From Dactylis glomerata (taxonomy: Eukaryota > Streptophyta > Magnoliopsida > Poales > Poaceae), in NCBI GenBank assembly GCA_007115705.1, contig QXEO01000340.1, positions 1,070,990 to 1,134,989 of the forward strand: 64,000 nt of DNA. Reading direction: 5' to 3'. The translations under genes and the position numbers were made by a program. The notes beneath the pieces are model-generated. The model saw nothing but the letters and a program-made list of their open reading frames with translations, did not search any database and was not told where the DNA came from. This document shows, one piece after another, positions 43,382-55,780 of this stretch. Position 1 is the stretch's first letter. Each line of letters starts with the position of its first letter.

Positions 43382-45853
43382 TTATTGCTTGGTTTTAGGT
43401 CCCCATTTCTCAATGGGTCCTCTTTTGTTAGCAAAAAGGGTCTTTGGAACCCAAATAGACCAAGCAACATAACCATCATTTGGACCAACATACTTTGCAT
43501 AAACATCACCATAATAATCACGAAATAAGACATAGTGAGGGTTAGCAATTCCCGCATGATCATCATGAGTGGCCTTGCCACTCACAATAGGATCCTTCTT
43601 TGCTTGTGCGGGCTTGGCCTTCTTTTTCTTGTTGTTCTTCTTCTTCTTCTTTGAGACAAAGCCAATCCCCGTTTTATCACCAAATGCCTTTTGCTTACTC
43701 AAAAGATCATTCAAGTTTTTCTCACCTATGGGGATGGAGGACTTGGCAAGCTCATCTTTCAACCTAGCATTTTCTTCAATAATATGTGCATGATCACAAG
43801 TAGAAGTAGAAGAACTAGGCACAATATTCTTAGTCAATTGAATTTGAAGTTGTTCATGTGACTTGGTAAGAATAGAGTGTTCACTTTCCAAGTCCTTGTG
43901 AGCCTTGTCAAGATCTTCTAAATCCTTAACAAGTATATCATGACCAACACCAAATTCAACCTTTTCCTTTTTAAGCATTTTTACTTTAGCACGAGCATGG
44001 TCTCGCTCTTTAATGAGTTTGGAAACAACTTCATTATTAGATTCCTCAATGGAATCGAGCTTCTCTTCGAGAGATGCTCGTTCCTCTTGCTCTTCTTCAA
44101 GAGACTCGGTTAGTGAGGCAATATCTTGAGCATATTCCTTTTCAAGCCTCATTTGTTCATCTAGTTTTTCAAGAGTTTTACCATATTGGCTCAATAGACG
44201 TTCAAAGTGAATCTTATGAACACCATCGACACTAGACACATAGTCATCAAAAGAAATAATTTCTTCCTTTACTCTAAGACTAGCAAGATCATTTAAGGGA
44301 GCATCATTTGTCTTAGAGGAGGAGAAAGGTGTGGGTGATACCTCGGAAGACTTGGCCATAAGGCACTTGACGTTCTTGACGAGAGAGTCCTCATTGGGGG
44401 ATTCAAAGAGTGATGTGGGGAAAGTGGAGGTGGTTGCCATTGCGGCCATCTCACTAGTTGTGGTTTCTTCTTCATCACTCTCACTTGCGGAGTACTCTTC
44501 TTGAGTCAAGAACACAAACTTTGGTTGTTTCTTCTTTGGTCCACCCTTCTTCACAAATGGCTTCTTTGAAGGTGACTTGGTCTTGCTTTTGAGGATAAGC
44601 TTTCCACCATGGTCTTCTCTCTTCTCATAAGGGCACTCGGCAACAAAGTGGAATCTATCATTGCAATTATAGCATGTTCTCACCCTTTGACCATTGTTGT
44701 CATTCCTTTGATAGCCACTTGACTTGCTTCTTCTTTGATTGTCTTCTTTAGCCTTGTGTGGATCAACCCAAAAGGTTTTTCCATAGAAGGCCATGTGCTC
44801 ATTGTACTCATGTCTTATGTCCTCGGGACACATCTCTAGTCTTGCTTCAATACTAGCTTGAAGAGGAACCTCTTTCTCAATCACACTTGCTTTCAATGCA
44901 AGATTAGAGCTTCTTTGCATTCCTATGGCACGGGCACGAGCATCTTCCGCATTTTGTGCGGAAACCTTGTAGGCTTGAATCTCTTGCATCACTTGATTGG
45001 AGGTCATCTCATTGAAGTTGTGCTTTCCTTGAACACTCTTCACATCCGCGGGCTCATATGGGGTGAGAGCAAGAATGTACTTCATCTTGATCCACTCATC
45101 ATCAATATGGTGAGCACCGAGGTTCTTGAAGGTGGTGGCAATAGTCTTGAGTCTTCTATACATCTCTTAATGATCCTCACCATCCATCATGAAGAATCCC
45201 TCTGCTTGATTTGAGAAAGCTATGTATCTTGTTTTCTTCATGCTCTCATTGCCAACAAAGACGTCGGAGAGTCCTTGCTAGGCTTCTTTGGCGGTGGAGA
45301 AATGTTGGATGTGAGGCAAGTCCTTGGACCCAACGGCGACTTGAATCATGTGGAGAGCGGTAGCATTGAGTTGACTATCGACCGTCTCTCTTCTTGTCAT
45401 GTTGTGTGGATCCACGGCCTTGAAACCTTCCTCAACGATCCTCCAAAGCTCGATGCAAGAACTACGCATATGAGAGATCATTATATATTGCCATTGACCA
45501 AAGTTTAATGCATCAAGCTTAGGTGGGTCTCCCCTATGGTTAATATGAGGATGAGGAACCGGCGGGTCGGGTGAATACCAATGTGGGAATTCACCTTTCC
45601 CGTCGCCCTTGGTGGAAGACTTAGCATCGCCATTTGTATCGGCACCCTCCACATCAACCACCACATTCTCCACTTGTGGAGTAGCGGGTTTTTCCGGAGG
45701 TGGAGAAGCATTAGCAGTTTTAGCTTGCATGAGTTGCGCTATCATTTCACGCAACTCACTTATTTGAGATGTCATGGAAGTCATGGATGATTCCAAAGAT
45801 TTGAACTCACCCATGGAAACTTGACCCAAGCCCTCACTAGGTGATGTTTCCAT
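43382..45853 (-). pseudogene. Copia gag of element E with two in-frame stops
   Basis: One frame, 824 codons from ATG 45853 (METSPSEGLG) to the stop at 43382, interrupted by TAG at 45278-45280 and TAA at 45167-45169. It has a UBN2/gag-like helical region, a CCHC zinc knuckle (CYNCNDRFHFVAEC, around 44650-44690) and a long coiled coil (about 43850-44230, RLEKEYAQDIASLTESLEEE), then a Lys-rich tail. The extended coiled-coil gag is typical of SIRE/Maximus elements. The first stop falls where related gags have Trp (KEAW), so TGG to TAG is likely. Confidence 0.83.
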
Positions 45854-45888
45854 ACTCTTAGGCGGTTAAGCCCGAATTAAGAGCCGAG

Positions 45889-45900
45889 GCTCTGATACCA
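45889..45900 (-). other. primer binding site of E (initiator tRNA-Met)
   Basis: The minus strand reads TGGTATCAGAGC, the classic Copia primer site, two bases inside the 5' LTR end at 45903. Confidence 0.92.
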
Positions 45901-45902
45901 AT

Positions 45903-47032
45903 TGAACGGATCGTATGGGCACCTAGAGGGGGGGGTGAATAGGTGCTACTCAAATTTTAATTCTTTTTCAATTTAGGCTTGACACAAAAGGTAAATTCTC
46001 TAGATATGCAACTAAGGTGAATTTACCTATATGTCAACAAGCAAGCTAAGCAAGATACAAGTAGTAAAGGCAATAAAGGATAGAAGTAACCGAGAGTGGA
46101 GCACACGGAGACATGGATGTAATTCCCGTAGTTCTTTCCTTTTTAGGGGAAGTACGTCTACGTTGGAGGGGTGTGGTTGCCACAAAGGCCTAACCAACGC
46201 CACAAAGGCTCACCCTATTCTCCGGTGCAAGCTTCCGCCACAAAGGCCTAGCTCACTTTCCACTAAGGGATTCCTCAAGGCGGAATCGGCCTTTACAAAA
46301 CTTGGGGCACAACTCCACAACTGAATTGGAGGCTCCCAAGCACCACAAAGCAATCAATCAACAAGTATCAAGATGTCAATCACACAAATCAAGGTCAAGG
46401 GACACAAGGGAACCCAAGACCCAAGGGGCCCTCAAGCAAATGAGAGGGGAAATCAAATCGCTTCGGTGAGGATGTAGATCAAGGCCTTCTCCTTCGATTC
46501 TCCAAAGATCAAGAACTTTGGTGGGTTGAGGGAGGAGATCTTGCGAATTTGGTGGCTCCAAATGAGGTCTTTTTCTTGCACAGCTCGAGCAGCTTGAGGT
46601 GGAAGAAGGGGAGGGGTATTTATAGCCCCTCCCAAAATGTAGCCGTTGCTGACTTGGAGGGGCGGATTATCCGGCCAAAGTTTGGCCGGATTATCCGGCT
46701 GGCCGGATTATCCGGCCCCTGGCCGGATTATCCGCCCCCCTATCTGGGTGACGCCGCCTCTGGTCCTTAGCCATTTTTGGGGACGTCGAAGGAAGGTGGA
46801 TTATCCGGCCCCTGGCCGGATTATCCGGCCCCCTATACTGGGTGACGCTGAGCCTGGTCCTTAGCCGTTTTTGGGTCAGTCTCCGGAGGGGGCGGATTAT
46901 CCGGCCCCTGGCCGGATTATCCGGCCTGGCAATTGATGAGCTGAAAAACCTGCACAACTTAGCACACACTTAATATTCCTAATGTTGTTATCTAACACAC
47001 AAAATCTGAGGGAAACAAAGTTTGCACTTTCA
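45903..47032 (-). repeat. 5' LTR of element E (1130 bp)
   Basis: The same sequence as 35687-36798 apart from about ten substitutions, a one-base C-run difference and one extra palindrome unit. TATAAATA is at 46617-46624 (minus). Confidence 0.92.
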
Positions 47033-47037
47033 GCTAT

Positions 47038-49340
47038 GTCCTATTTGATCTAATGATACTCAAGGATGATGGAATCATATGCTATGTTCTGGTGATGCTT
47101 CAGATTGTCGTGTGCTGCCATGTTAAATAGCTTATTTGATATCTTGTTTTCCAGCTCTATGTTTCTTTAGATGACTAATAGGGTCCTGGTATTGGTGTCG
47201 TGCTTAAGATGAATTGCTACATATTTATTTGATCATTGATGGTGTGATGCTCCTATTTGGATGCTTTTATGCATCCAAGCATCTGTGAATCAATGGTAAT
47301 GATTATAGGTCTCCTAGGTTAATTCTAGCTACTGCTATGTAGTGGATTCTTCTTTGAAATTGGTTTCTAAATCTAGTAAACAATTCCCAAATGCCTTGCT
47401 TGGTGTAGACATCTAGTATAAAATTCCTAGTTGTTCTTGTAGATTGTTTAGGGTTTTAAAAATAGTACCACATGTAGCAATGCAATTATAATGATCATAT
47501 CCATCCCAAGATGCATATGATCCACACAAATAACACTCAAACAATGTTTAGGTGAGGGTTCAGTTTCTTGATTATATATGTGTATGCAAATGATTTATTA
47601 CTTGCTATGATTTATTTCTGGTATCACTATTTAATGTCATTGGCTGATTTGATTATTGTGATTGAATTATTGGTTATGTTCTTGTTGTTCTTGAGTTTTT
47701 CTTAGTGTTTTTGAGGTGTTCTTGATGATCACAAGACCATCTAGTTGTATAGGATACATGCTAGATCCAATATAAGAACTAGAAACTAGTTTTAGGTGTT
47801 TGTGTTGAGTTTTAAAGATCTGGAGATATTTCTGGACAAATTTTAGTTGATGTCCAGATTTGCTTGATAAAGTTTGCAAAATCTCTCTCCTCACCCCTCA
47901 CTAATTCTATTCCATCTCCCACTACTACTATGCTACTACTAGTAGAATTTCTATGTTGGGATTTAACTAACAACCTTTGTAGCAAGTTATTCCTGTCTTC
48001 TGAAGATCTTCTTGTAGTTCATCTCCTCCTTGCTCCTGTTCTTGCTGAAATCTTCCTTGCAGATCTTCCACTCACACCATTGGGTGTGTTTGGAGGTTTT
48101 CCTCTCTATCAGCCTCTGGCCTGAGAGTGATTCTTGTGCTAGTTCTGTTCTCTCTGCCTTTGGCCAGAGTGGTGCTTATGAGCTTTGCTTGAGGTGTGAG
48201 TTCAAGGGTTGGGTCTAGATTCCTATTTATAGTGCTTTGGGATTGATGTGGGAGTGACACCTATGTACTTTAATAGCCGTGCAACCGTCTTTGTAGATTG
48301 TCTTGTAGTGCAAAATCATTTTATTTGTTGTTTGCCTAATTAGGCATGACGGTTCAGATTTGATATTTAATTAGTTAATTGCCTTATTGACCCATTATAC
48401 CAATAGAGACGAATTAATTGTTGTGTTTGTTGGATAATAATCTGGTTGACCTTTTATGTCAATAAAGATTATGTTTATGATTTCTTTAATGACTTATTAA
48501 GATATTTGTTAGTCAGAACCAATGGACACTTGGATAGATTAGAGGATAGTTCCTAATTGTTGCCTAAAGATAGTATGGATCATAATATCGTATTTGTCTC
48601 TTGTTTCCTTTATTGATCCATATTTCCTAATTTTGCCTAAGATAATCATTTCCCTCTACTAATCCATTTGAATGTTTGTTTTGTAAGTGAGAAGGAAAAG
48701 AATAAGATGAAGATAAGAAGATAATTGAAGAAGATGATCAAGTTTCTGCCAAGATCAACTTAGAATAGGATTTTCATTTCTGTTTTCATTATTTACTTGT
48801 TCATTTTATCATGTAATATTCATTTGTGAGCTTATAATATTCTGGTATGCTCTTGTAATATTCTTTGTGGCTTCATACAACTCACTTGTGATTTCTTTGT
48901 ATTTTAAACAATATATATATGCATGATTTGGTTGGAGGTTCATACTTCAAAGTGTTAATCTTAGTTGTGTAAGTTCATACACTTTTTGTTTATGCATCTG
49001 GTTGTATTTTATTGTTAATATATATGAATTCTGATCAAATTACCCAAATACAGCAAAGGTCATGTCAAATTTTTGTATTGTTTACATGACCATTCTAACA
49101 ATCAATCAATCAATGAATCAAACAAGCAATCCTCTCTTCGAGAGTCAAACAATTGTTCATCTATTCAAGAGTAACGACTACTACTTAACAAAGCGCGAAA
49201 ATTTTCCCGTCTTTTAACCTATTGAACTGTAATTATGCACAATCAAACTCGCTAACCCTATTTATCTTGTCCTAATAAACTTTGGGATATTACATCTCGG
49301 TAGGAACCGTATAACTTGCATGTGTTAAATTAGTGAGAGA
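47038..49340. other. unresolved DNA (continuation of the host stretch of C and E)
   Basis: If C and E are removed, this follows 15918 and 35640-35681. It is T-rich, intron-like and without a credible ORF. At 48222-48230 the minus strand has CTATAAATAG, followed on that strand by 300 bp of mixed composition that could be a leader, so a minus-strand promoter or LTR fragment is possible. TCTAGTA-like and CTACTACTA runs occur near 47930. Confidence 0.3.
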
Positions 49341-49399
49341 GTAATCTTTATTCCATGAAAAATAGTATTTTATATGTGTATAGTCAGCTAATTCATATA

Positions 49400-50650
49400 C
49401 AACGACACCTGTTGCATCCATTAGAACGCGTACCCCTCCCAGCCGTTAATTCCACAAGTGGGCCGGCTCACATAAGCTTTTTCGTCAACGGCTTTGGGAA
49501 GCTTCTAGGTCCTTCTAGACGGTATTTTTTCTGGTTTTACTAGTTTTTCTATTTTAGTTTTTCCATTGTTTTACTTTTCTTCTCACATTTCTGTTTCAAA
49601 TTTTTTTGAGCATTTTTTACTTTTGTGAACATTTACATATTTGTGAATATTTCTAAAATTTGCGAACATCTAAATTCCAATTCATGAACATTTTTTCACA
49701 TTCCTATATTAAAATTTTGAACTATTTCTAATCTAAACATTTTTCAAAACTATTGTGTTAAATTCAAGCATTTTTCAAAATTTAGGCATTTTTCAAACCT
49801 AATAGTTTTTTAAACGTGAACATTTTTTTAGAAAACTAAAACATGTATGAAATCTGGAAAAAAATCACCAAAGAATTTGAGATTAACAAAAAAAATGGAC
49901 GGAAAAACAATTTTTTTAGCATGGCGAGCCGAGGATGAAAAGAGAGTTACTCGGGCTGACATAGAGCATGCATTGCGTCCGTCTAATGCAACAAGCACTA
50001 AGTTAGAAGCATCAGTAGCCTTTACACCGTCTTTAGCAAGCGGAAGTGTTGCGCTGTACGAGAGCACCTCCTCTATGGATGGCCCCATAGGTATTTGTCT
50101 TTCTTTTCATTTTTATTTTTCCTATTTTTTCTTTCTTTTCTTTTTCTATTATTTCTTTTATGTTTCTTTTTTCGTTTTTTGAAATCTAATTTTTCTCTAA
50201 ATTAATTTTTTTAAATAAGTGAATATTTTCAAAATCTGAATATTTTTTAAAACTTGAACACTTTTATTCTAAATAATTTTAAACCCTTTTGCAAATCTGA
50301 ATTTTAAATCTTGAACATTTTCGAATATGAACATATTTAAAATATTGAAATTTTCAACTTTTTGAAAAAGCATAAAACCATCAAGAAAAACATGACCTAA
50401 AATAGAAAACCAGAAACCGAAATACTAAAACTGAAGCCAGACACAAAAACCGCACAGAAAAACAAAGAAGAGAAAACCCAGACGTCTAACCTAGGCCAGG
50501 CCAAAATGCCCGCTGCAGCAAATCGGTTCAAGCGGGGAGAGCGCTCAACGTCGCAGCGCGCGGTGTATAGGATGTTTGTAGAGTCCGGATCTAGAAGTGG
50601 GTCAGACCCAGGCTATGGGCTCCGAAATCGCCCTGTTGGGCCGCTCAACG
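49400..50650. mobile_element. possible non-autonomous DNA transposon (unclassified)
   Basis: AT-rich halves with many GAACATTT/AAATTTGCGAAC variants (49610-49830 and 50215-50350) surround a non-AT-rich 200-bp block (49880-50100). GC-rich edges are at 49410-49510 and 50480-50650. This layout resembles Mutator-like elements of Triticeae, but I could not align terminal inverted repeats or find target duplications. Confidence 0.3.
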
Positions 50651-50829
50651 AATCTGATTTCTTGCCCATTTACACAAAAATCAGAATAAGAAATCAGTTT
50701 CAGCGTGAAATTGTCAATGACTACTACGAAACTGTTGATTCTAAAAAATATACGAAACTTTTTTCAGTCATGAAGGTCGAGCTTCTAATGTTGAGGCTCA
50801 TAATCTATCTCGCCAGGCTACGTCCCTAG

Positions 50830-51356
50830 ATATTGGTTTATTGGTTTGGTTTGTTACACCACCGATGAACATAATTTGTACGAAGTATTCATGTTTCTTT
50901 GGTTGATTGAATAAATAAAGAACGGGGACGATTTTAAAACAAAACAAATGATGTGCACTAGGAGGGAAAGGAGCGCGTTTTTTCGCTTTCGCTATTCGAT
51001 GTGAGACTAAAAAAGTTAGCAGACGATGTATACTCCGCCCATTGCAGTCTTTCCAACTTTGTTCACCTAGCTTCACCTGCACGTACGGGCAGAACCTATC
51101 TTACTCGTTTATTTCTAGCGACCTGACGTAAATTTGATCTAAATCATGTTCAATTTTGACCGCGTCAGGTCGCAAACAGCAAATGAGGTTTTTTTTGCCT
51201 ATGTTGGTTTGGGTCGAAAGTAGAATAGCGGCCCGATGCATTTTTTCTAAACATAGCATTGATTTAAAAACATATTACTTCATGCAAATAAAAAATTAAA
51301 AACATTAAACTAAGACCCTAAACTAGGTCCTTCTTCACCGCGGTGGCCGCCTACTC
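50830..51356. other. intergenic, nothing recognised
   Basis: Mixed-composition DNA downstream of the decayed ORF at 51357. It may be the 3' part of the same unknown unit. No gene, repeat or TIR is visible. Confidence 0.4.
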
Positions 51357-51609
51357 GTCACCATCGTCCTTGGTCAGGTTGATGACCGGCGGCGGGTCCC
51401 AGGGGAACGGCCAGGGAACCATCGGCACCCCTGGAGCCACTGTCGAAATCTGGTGTTGTGGTGGCTCGTAGCCCCACCCTGCAGGTGGCGCCGGAGGAGC
51501 ATGCGGTGGGGACTCCACACCGCCTGCCCCAAGCTTGCTGGCGGTGCGGGCGCTCGTGGCGGCGGCACTACCGCGTCACCCATGGGCCAACGCGTGCAGC
51601 TGCAAACAG
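51357..51609 (-). pseudogene. C-terminal part of a proline-rich ORF split by element F
   Basis: On the minus strand the frame runs from the F insertion site to a stop at 51357. It encodes Ala/Pro-rich sequence and ends FPWDPPPVINLTKDDGDE. It joins in frame to 58196-58450 when F and one ATGCC are removed. Besides the insertion it carries a TGA near 51573. Proteins of this look occur with unclassified DNA transposons in Triticeae, so it may be a transposon gene and not a host gene. Function unknown. Confidence 0.5.
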
Positions 51610-51614
51610 ATGCC

Positions 51615-53206
51615 TAATGTGGGCAGATAACCATCCAGTTGGGAACCCCAAGAGGAAGGTATGATGAGCACAGTAGCAAGTTTTCCCTCAGTAAGAAACC
51701 GAGGTTTATCGAACTAGTAGGAAAAAGCCAAACGTCAGAAGGTGATGTCTGCTGGCTTTGCGACAGCTCCGGACAATTTATAAGGCGCCTCGTCCAGTGC
51801 TTTGCTTTGCACCAGCAACAACGTAGAACCTGAACACAACACAACCAAGTATTTTGCTCCCAACTTACGATGAGGTTGTCAATCTCACCGGTTTGCTGTA
51901 AACAAAGGTATGAGCGTATCGAGTGGAAAGCAATAGTAGTATGCGAGAAAGTAAACAGTGCGAGTAATAGTAAAACGGTGTAACAATGTAAAGGAAATTG
52001 GACCGGGGTCCACAGTTCACTAGTGGTGTCTCTCCATAAGATAAATAACAACATGTTGGGTAAACAAATTACAGTTGGGCAATTGATAGAATAAAGATAA
52101 CGTGCATATGTTACGAGGATCACTATGAGATTTACTCTGGGCATTACAACAAAATACATAGACCGCCATCCAACTGCATCTATGACTAATAATCCACCCA
52201 CGGGGATATCGTCCGAACACCCCATGAGTATTAAGTTGCGAACTGCATTAAGCAAATTGTGTAATGTAAACAAAACAATTGCCCTTGGATACAAGAATGT
52301 TATTTTCTCCTTAGTGGCAACAACACATCTATAATCTTAGAGGTTTCTGTCACTCCTCCAGATTAAATAGAGGCATGAACCCAACTATCGAGCATAAATA
52401 CCCCCTCTTGGAGTCACTAGTATCTACTTGGCCAAGATAGCTACTAACAATGGAGAGCATGCAAGATCATAAACAACATAGAGATAACATAAGATAAAAT
52501 TCAGCACATCAACTTAACATAACACCAATATTCATCGGATCCCAACAAACACAACATGTAGAATTACACAAAGGTGATCTCGATCATGTGAGGCAGCTCA
52601 CGAGATCTAAACATGAAGCACATAGTGGAGAAGACAACCATCTAGCTACTGCTATGGACCCATAGTCCAAGGTAGACTACTCACTCATCGCGCCGGAGGC
52701 AAGCATGGCGATGAAGAAGATCTCCGGTGATGATTCCCCTCTCCGGCAGGGTGCCGGAAGAGCTTCTGGACCCTCCCGATCTCGGGTCGACAACGGCGGC
52801 GGATTGCGATGTGTTTTTGGAAAATTGATCGGGTGTTTAGGTTTTTCCCGTCGGGGGATATTTATAGGCGAAGGGGCACGTCAGAAGTGGACCAGGGGGC
52901 CCTCACCACACCCTGGTGGTGAGGCTGGCCCCTGGCCCCTCTCTGTCTCCTCTTCGGTCTTCTGGAAGCTTCGTTAAATATTGGGATGTTCGGCTTTTGT
53001 TTCGTCCAGTTCCGAGAATATTTCCTGTGTAACTTTTCTGAAACACAAAAACAACAGAAAACAAGGAACTGGCACTGTGGCATCTTGTTAATAGGTTAGT
53101 CCCTGAAAATGCATAAAAACGCCACGAAGTGTAACAAAACACTAAGCAAATGGTGTAAGAACAAGCATGGAGCATAAAAAATTATAGATACGTTTGAGAC
53201 GTATCA
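51615..53206 (-). repeat. 3' LTR of element F (1592 bp)
   Basis: It starts TAATGTGGGC where the 5' copy has TGATGTGGGC, so the terminal TG is mutated to TA. It lacks about 30 bp of the GC-rich dyad (at 52901-52924 only the outer arms CCTCACCAC and GTGGTGAGG remain) and has other small indels. Minus-strand TATAAATA is at about 52859-52866. Confidence 0.9.
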
Positions 53207-53220
53207 GCATCCCCAAGCTT
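53207..53220 (-). other. polypurine tract of element F
   Basis: AAGCTTGGGGATGC on the minus strand abuts the 3' LTR, as in B. Confidence 0.78.
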
Positions 53221-55780
53221 AACTCCTGCTCGTCCTCGAGTAGGTAAGTGATAACAAAAGAAATAATTTTCGAGGTGACATGCACCAACACAATCTTGAT
53301 CATCTATGTAAGCATTGACTGCTGGGATCAAAAGAACTTAAACATGGGCATGAAAGACATAATCTTGATAGAAGAAACTTAGCAACCATGTTATAACATG
53401 AAAAAGAACACAAACGAAAGATCATGAAAATGAAACAATGAAAGTCAAACGTGTGTTCAAATCATATGGAAAAACATAGCAAATGGTTTTCAGCTTGTCC
53501 TTCATGGAATAGCAAAACATAAATGCATAGGACACCTTCAAGTTTAAGAGAGCGACTAGATACAAATAATTTCAGAACAAGTGAAACCAAAATCATGAGT
53601 CAATCAATGATAAACTTTGGGACTATGCACATTAAACTCAGAATGACAACTATGCTCTCTTAGACGGTGCATAAAGGTAGAAGGTGGAGACTCGACATAA
53701 AAGTAAAAGAAAGGCCCTTCGCAGAGGGAAGCAGTGATTAAACATGTGCTAGAACTTTTTATTTGTAAAACAGAGAGATAAAAATTGGGTTTTGAGAGGT
53801 GGTTGTTTTTGTCAACGACTGGCAATGGGGTTCTTACTATCTTCCATACAAAAATGAAGCAAGTTTTTGAGAGAGAGATTGGCACTTTTGTGCTCTTTTA
53901 TAAAGCTTGGCACTCATCCCCACCTTTTTTCCTTTCTCAAACCATGGCTAACTGATTCCATCGGGTGCCCACCAACATTCACATACCATGGAGGAGTGCC
54001 TTTTTTTCTTTCTTTTTTTCCTTTTTTTTATTTTTGGAATAAATAATATGGAAGATAGCAAATCCGACCACTACGTCCCCATGAGCTAAAAACAGTGTCA
54101 CAAAATGAGAAGTATTTTGAAGGTTTTTTGAAAGGTAGCACATGAAAATTTACTTGGAATGGCTTATAAATAGCATGCATAGGAATTTATAGTGGACACA
54201 TTGGAATAACTTGGTTTTTAGAAGTTGGATGCACGAGTAGAGCTCATACTCAGTACAAAATGAGGGCTAGCAAAAGACTGGGAGCGACCAACTAAGAGAG
54301 CAATAACGGCCATAATCATGCATAGCGACAAAACATCATTAAGAGAAGCATAATATGGCATCAAAAGTCAAAAACTAAATGATCATAGAGGCTTATGGCG
54401 ACTTTGTATGAGTCAAACATGTTGTAAGCATGTGCCAAGTCAACCCAAATAAAGCATCAAGGAGAAAACCAAATTAATGCTTCCAAATAATAAAAACAAC
54501 GCATGATTTTTTCAAAGGCTCATTAAGCAATCTCAGTCATTTGAGACAAGTCATGCTACAACAAAACCACTAAGCATACTATCAAAACAATATCAAGCAC
54601 GACATGCAAAAGTCTAAGCCGCAGTCTAAACAAGCTCCTTTTTTACCACTTTTTTGCACGAATTTTTTTCTCTTTTCCAACACCATTCGAACCTTTTTTA
54701 AATAACTCTTTAGATGAAAACCAACATGGACCAGAGGTCCAAATACACCTTGATGCAAAGATATAACAAGATCTGAACAAAAATCAAGGCGAAAAACGAA
54801 AGCTAAACGCAGTTATAGAAAAAGAGAACACTCGTTGAACGATAAGAGTGAAAAACGGAGTGTTCTTGACAAATGAAAAGCAATGCAACTTTTCCAAAAG
54901 AAATTTGTTGGGGTCCAACCATTTATTGCAGCAAACAAAACTAAATAAAACTGAAAACTAAAGATGCTCCAAGAAAAATGCATAGTGCATGAAGCAATAA
55001 AAATATAGTGTGTTGAAAGGTGACCTGATTTTTACCGATGAAGAAGGGGTGCCTCGGGGGCATCCCCAAGCTTTGACGCTTGTACCTCTTGGATCTTTCT
55101 TGGGGTGCGTGGGCATCTCCAAGCTTGAGCTTTTGTCCATTCTTCAACTCATCTTATCATTCTCCAATCCCTACACTTGAAAACTTCCTTCATACAAAAC
55201 TCAACACAATTCTATTAGCAACATTAGTGTAAGCATAATAATGAATCAACCCCTTTTTGCTTCAGGTTTCAACTAAAAACCACCACATATAAAACATATA
55301 CTACTGTAGCAACTTCCCCAAAAGTTTCGTGATCAAAAGAACTCAAAAAGAAAGCGACCGAGAGGCAAACACAAATAGTGGCAAAAATCTGTCAAAACAG
55401 AACAGGTGACAAAGGTCGATTTTTTCGAGGGTTTTCTGTTGCTCAAATCAAAAAGTGTATAACTAATGAAAGTTTGGATATAACCTGGGGCATATGCACA
55501 AGAAATCGCAGGTCAAAAAGATATTCTGAGAATGTTTACGAATTTTTACGGTGCAACATCGAAATCTGTTTCAGGACAGCAACATCCCCAAATCTTACCT
55601 CACTCAAATTAGAGGTTTCTCTTGGCACAACAACAAAATAAAAAGGATAAGGAGTGGTTATTACAGTAGTAATAACTTCCAAGACTCAAATAAAAGAAAA
55701 AGAACTGAAAGTAAAACAATGGGTTATCTCCCAAGAGTGCTTTTCTTTAACGCCTTTAAGTTAGGCGCAGAAAGTGCAAA
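53221..55780 (-). other. non-coding internal region of element F
   Basis: Collinear with 9008-11551 of element B. A T/C-rich stretch at 54000-54040 is expanded here. No conserved ORF. Confidence 0.7.

Larger units (their letters stand above)
35687..47032 (-). mobile_element. Element E: Ty1/Copia retrotransposon, SIRE/Maximus-like, 11.3 kb
   Basis: LTRs are at 35687-36798 and 45903-47032, with GCTAT flanks on both sides (35682-35686, 47033-47037). The initiator tRNA-Met primer site is next to the right LTR, so the element reads on the minus strand. Gene order is gag, then pol in the order protease-integrase-RT-RNase H, then an extra ORF. A long gag with zinc knuckle and coiled coil plus a 3' ORF fits the SIRE/Maximus lineage. 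The LTRs differ by roughly ten substitutions, one 18-bp length difference in a repeat array and a C-run indel. Confidence 0.93.
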
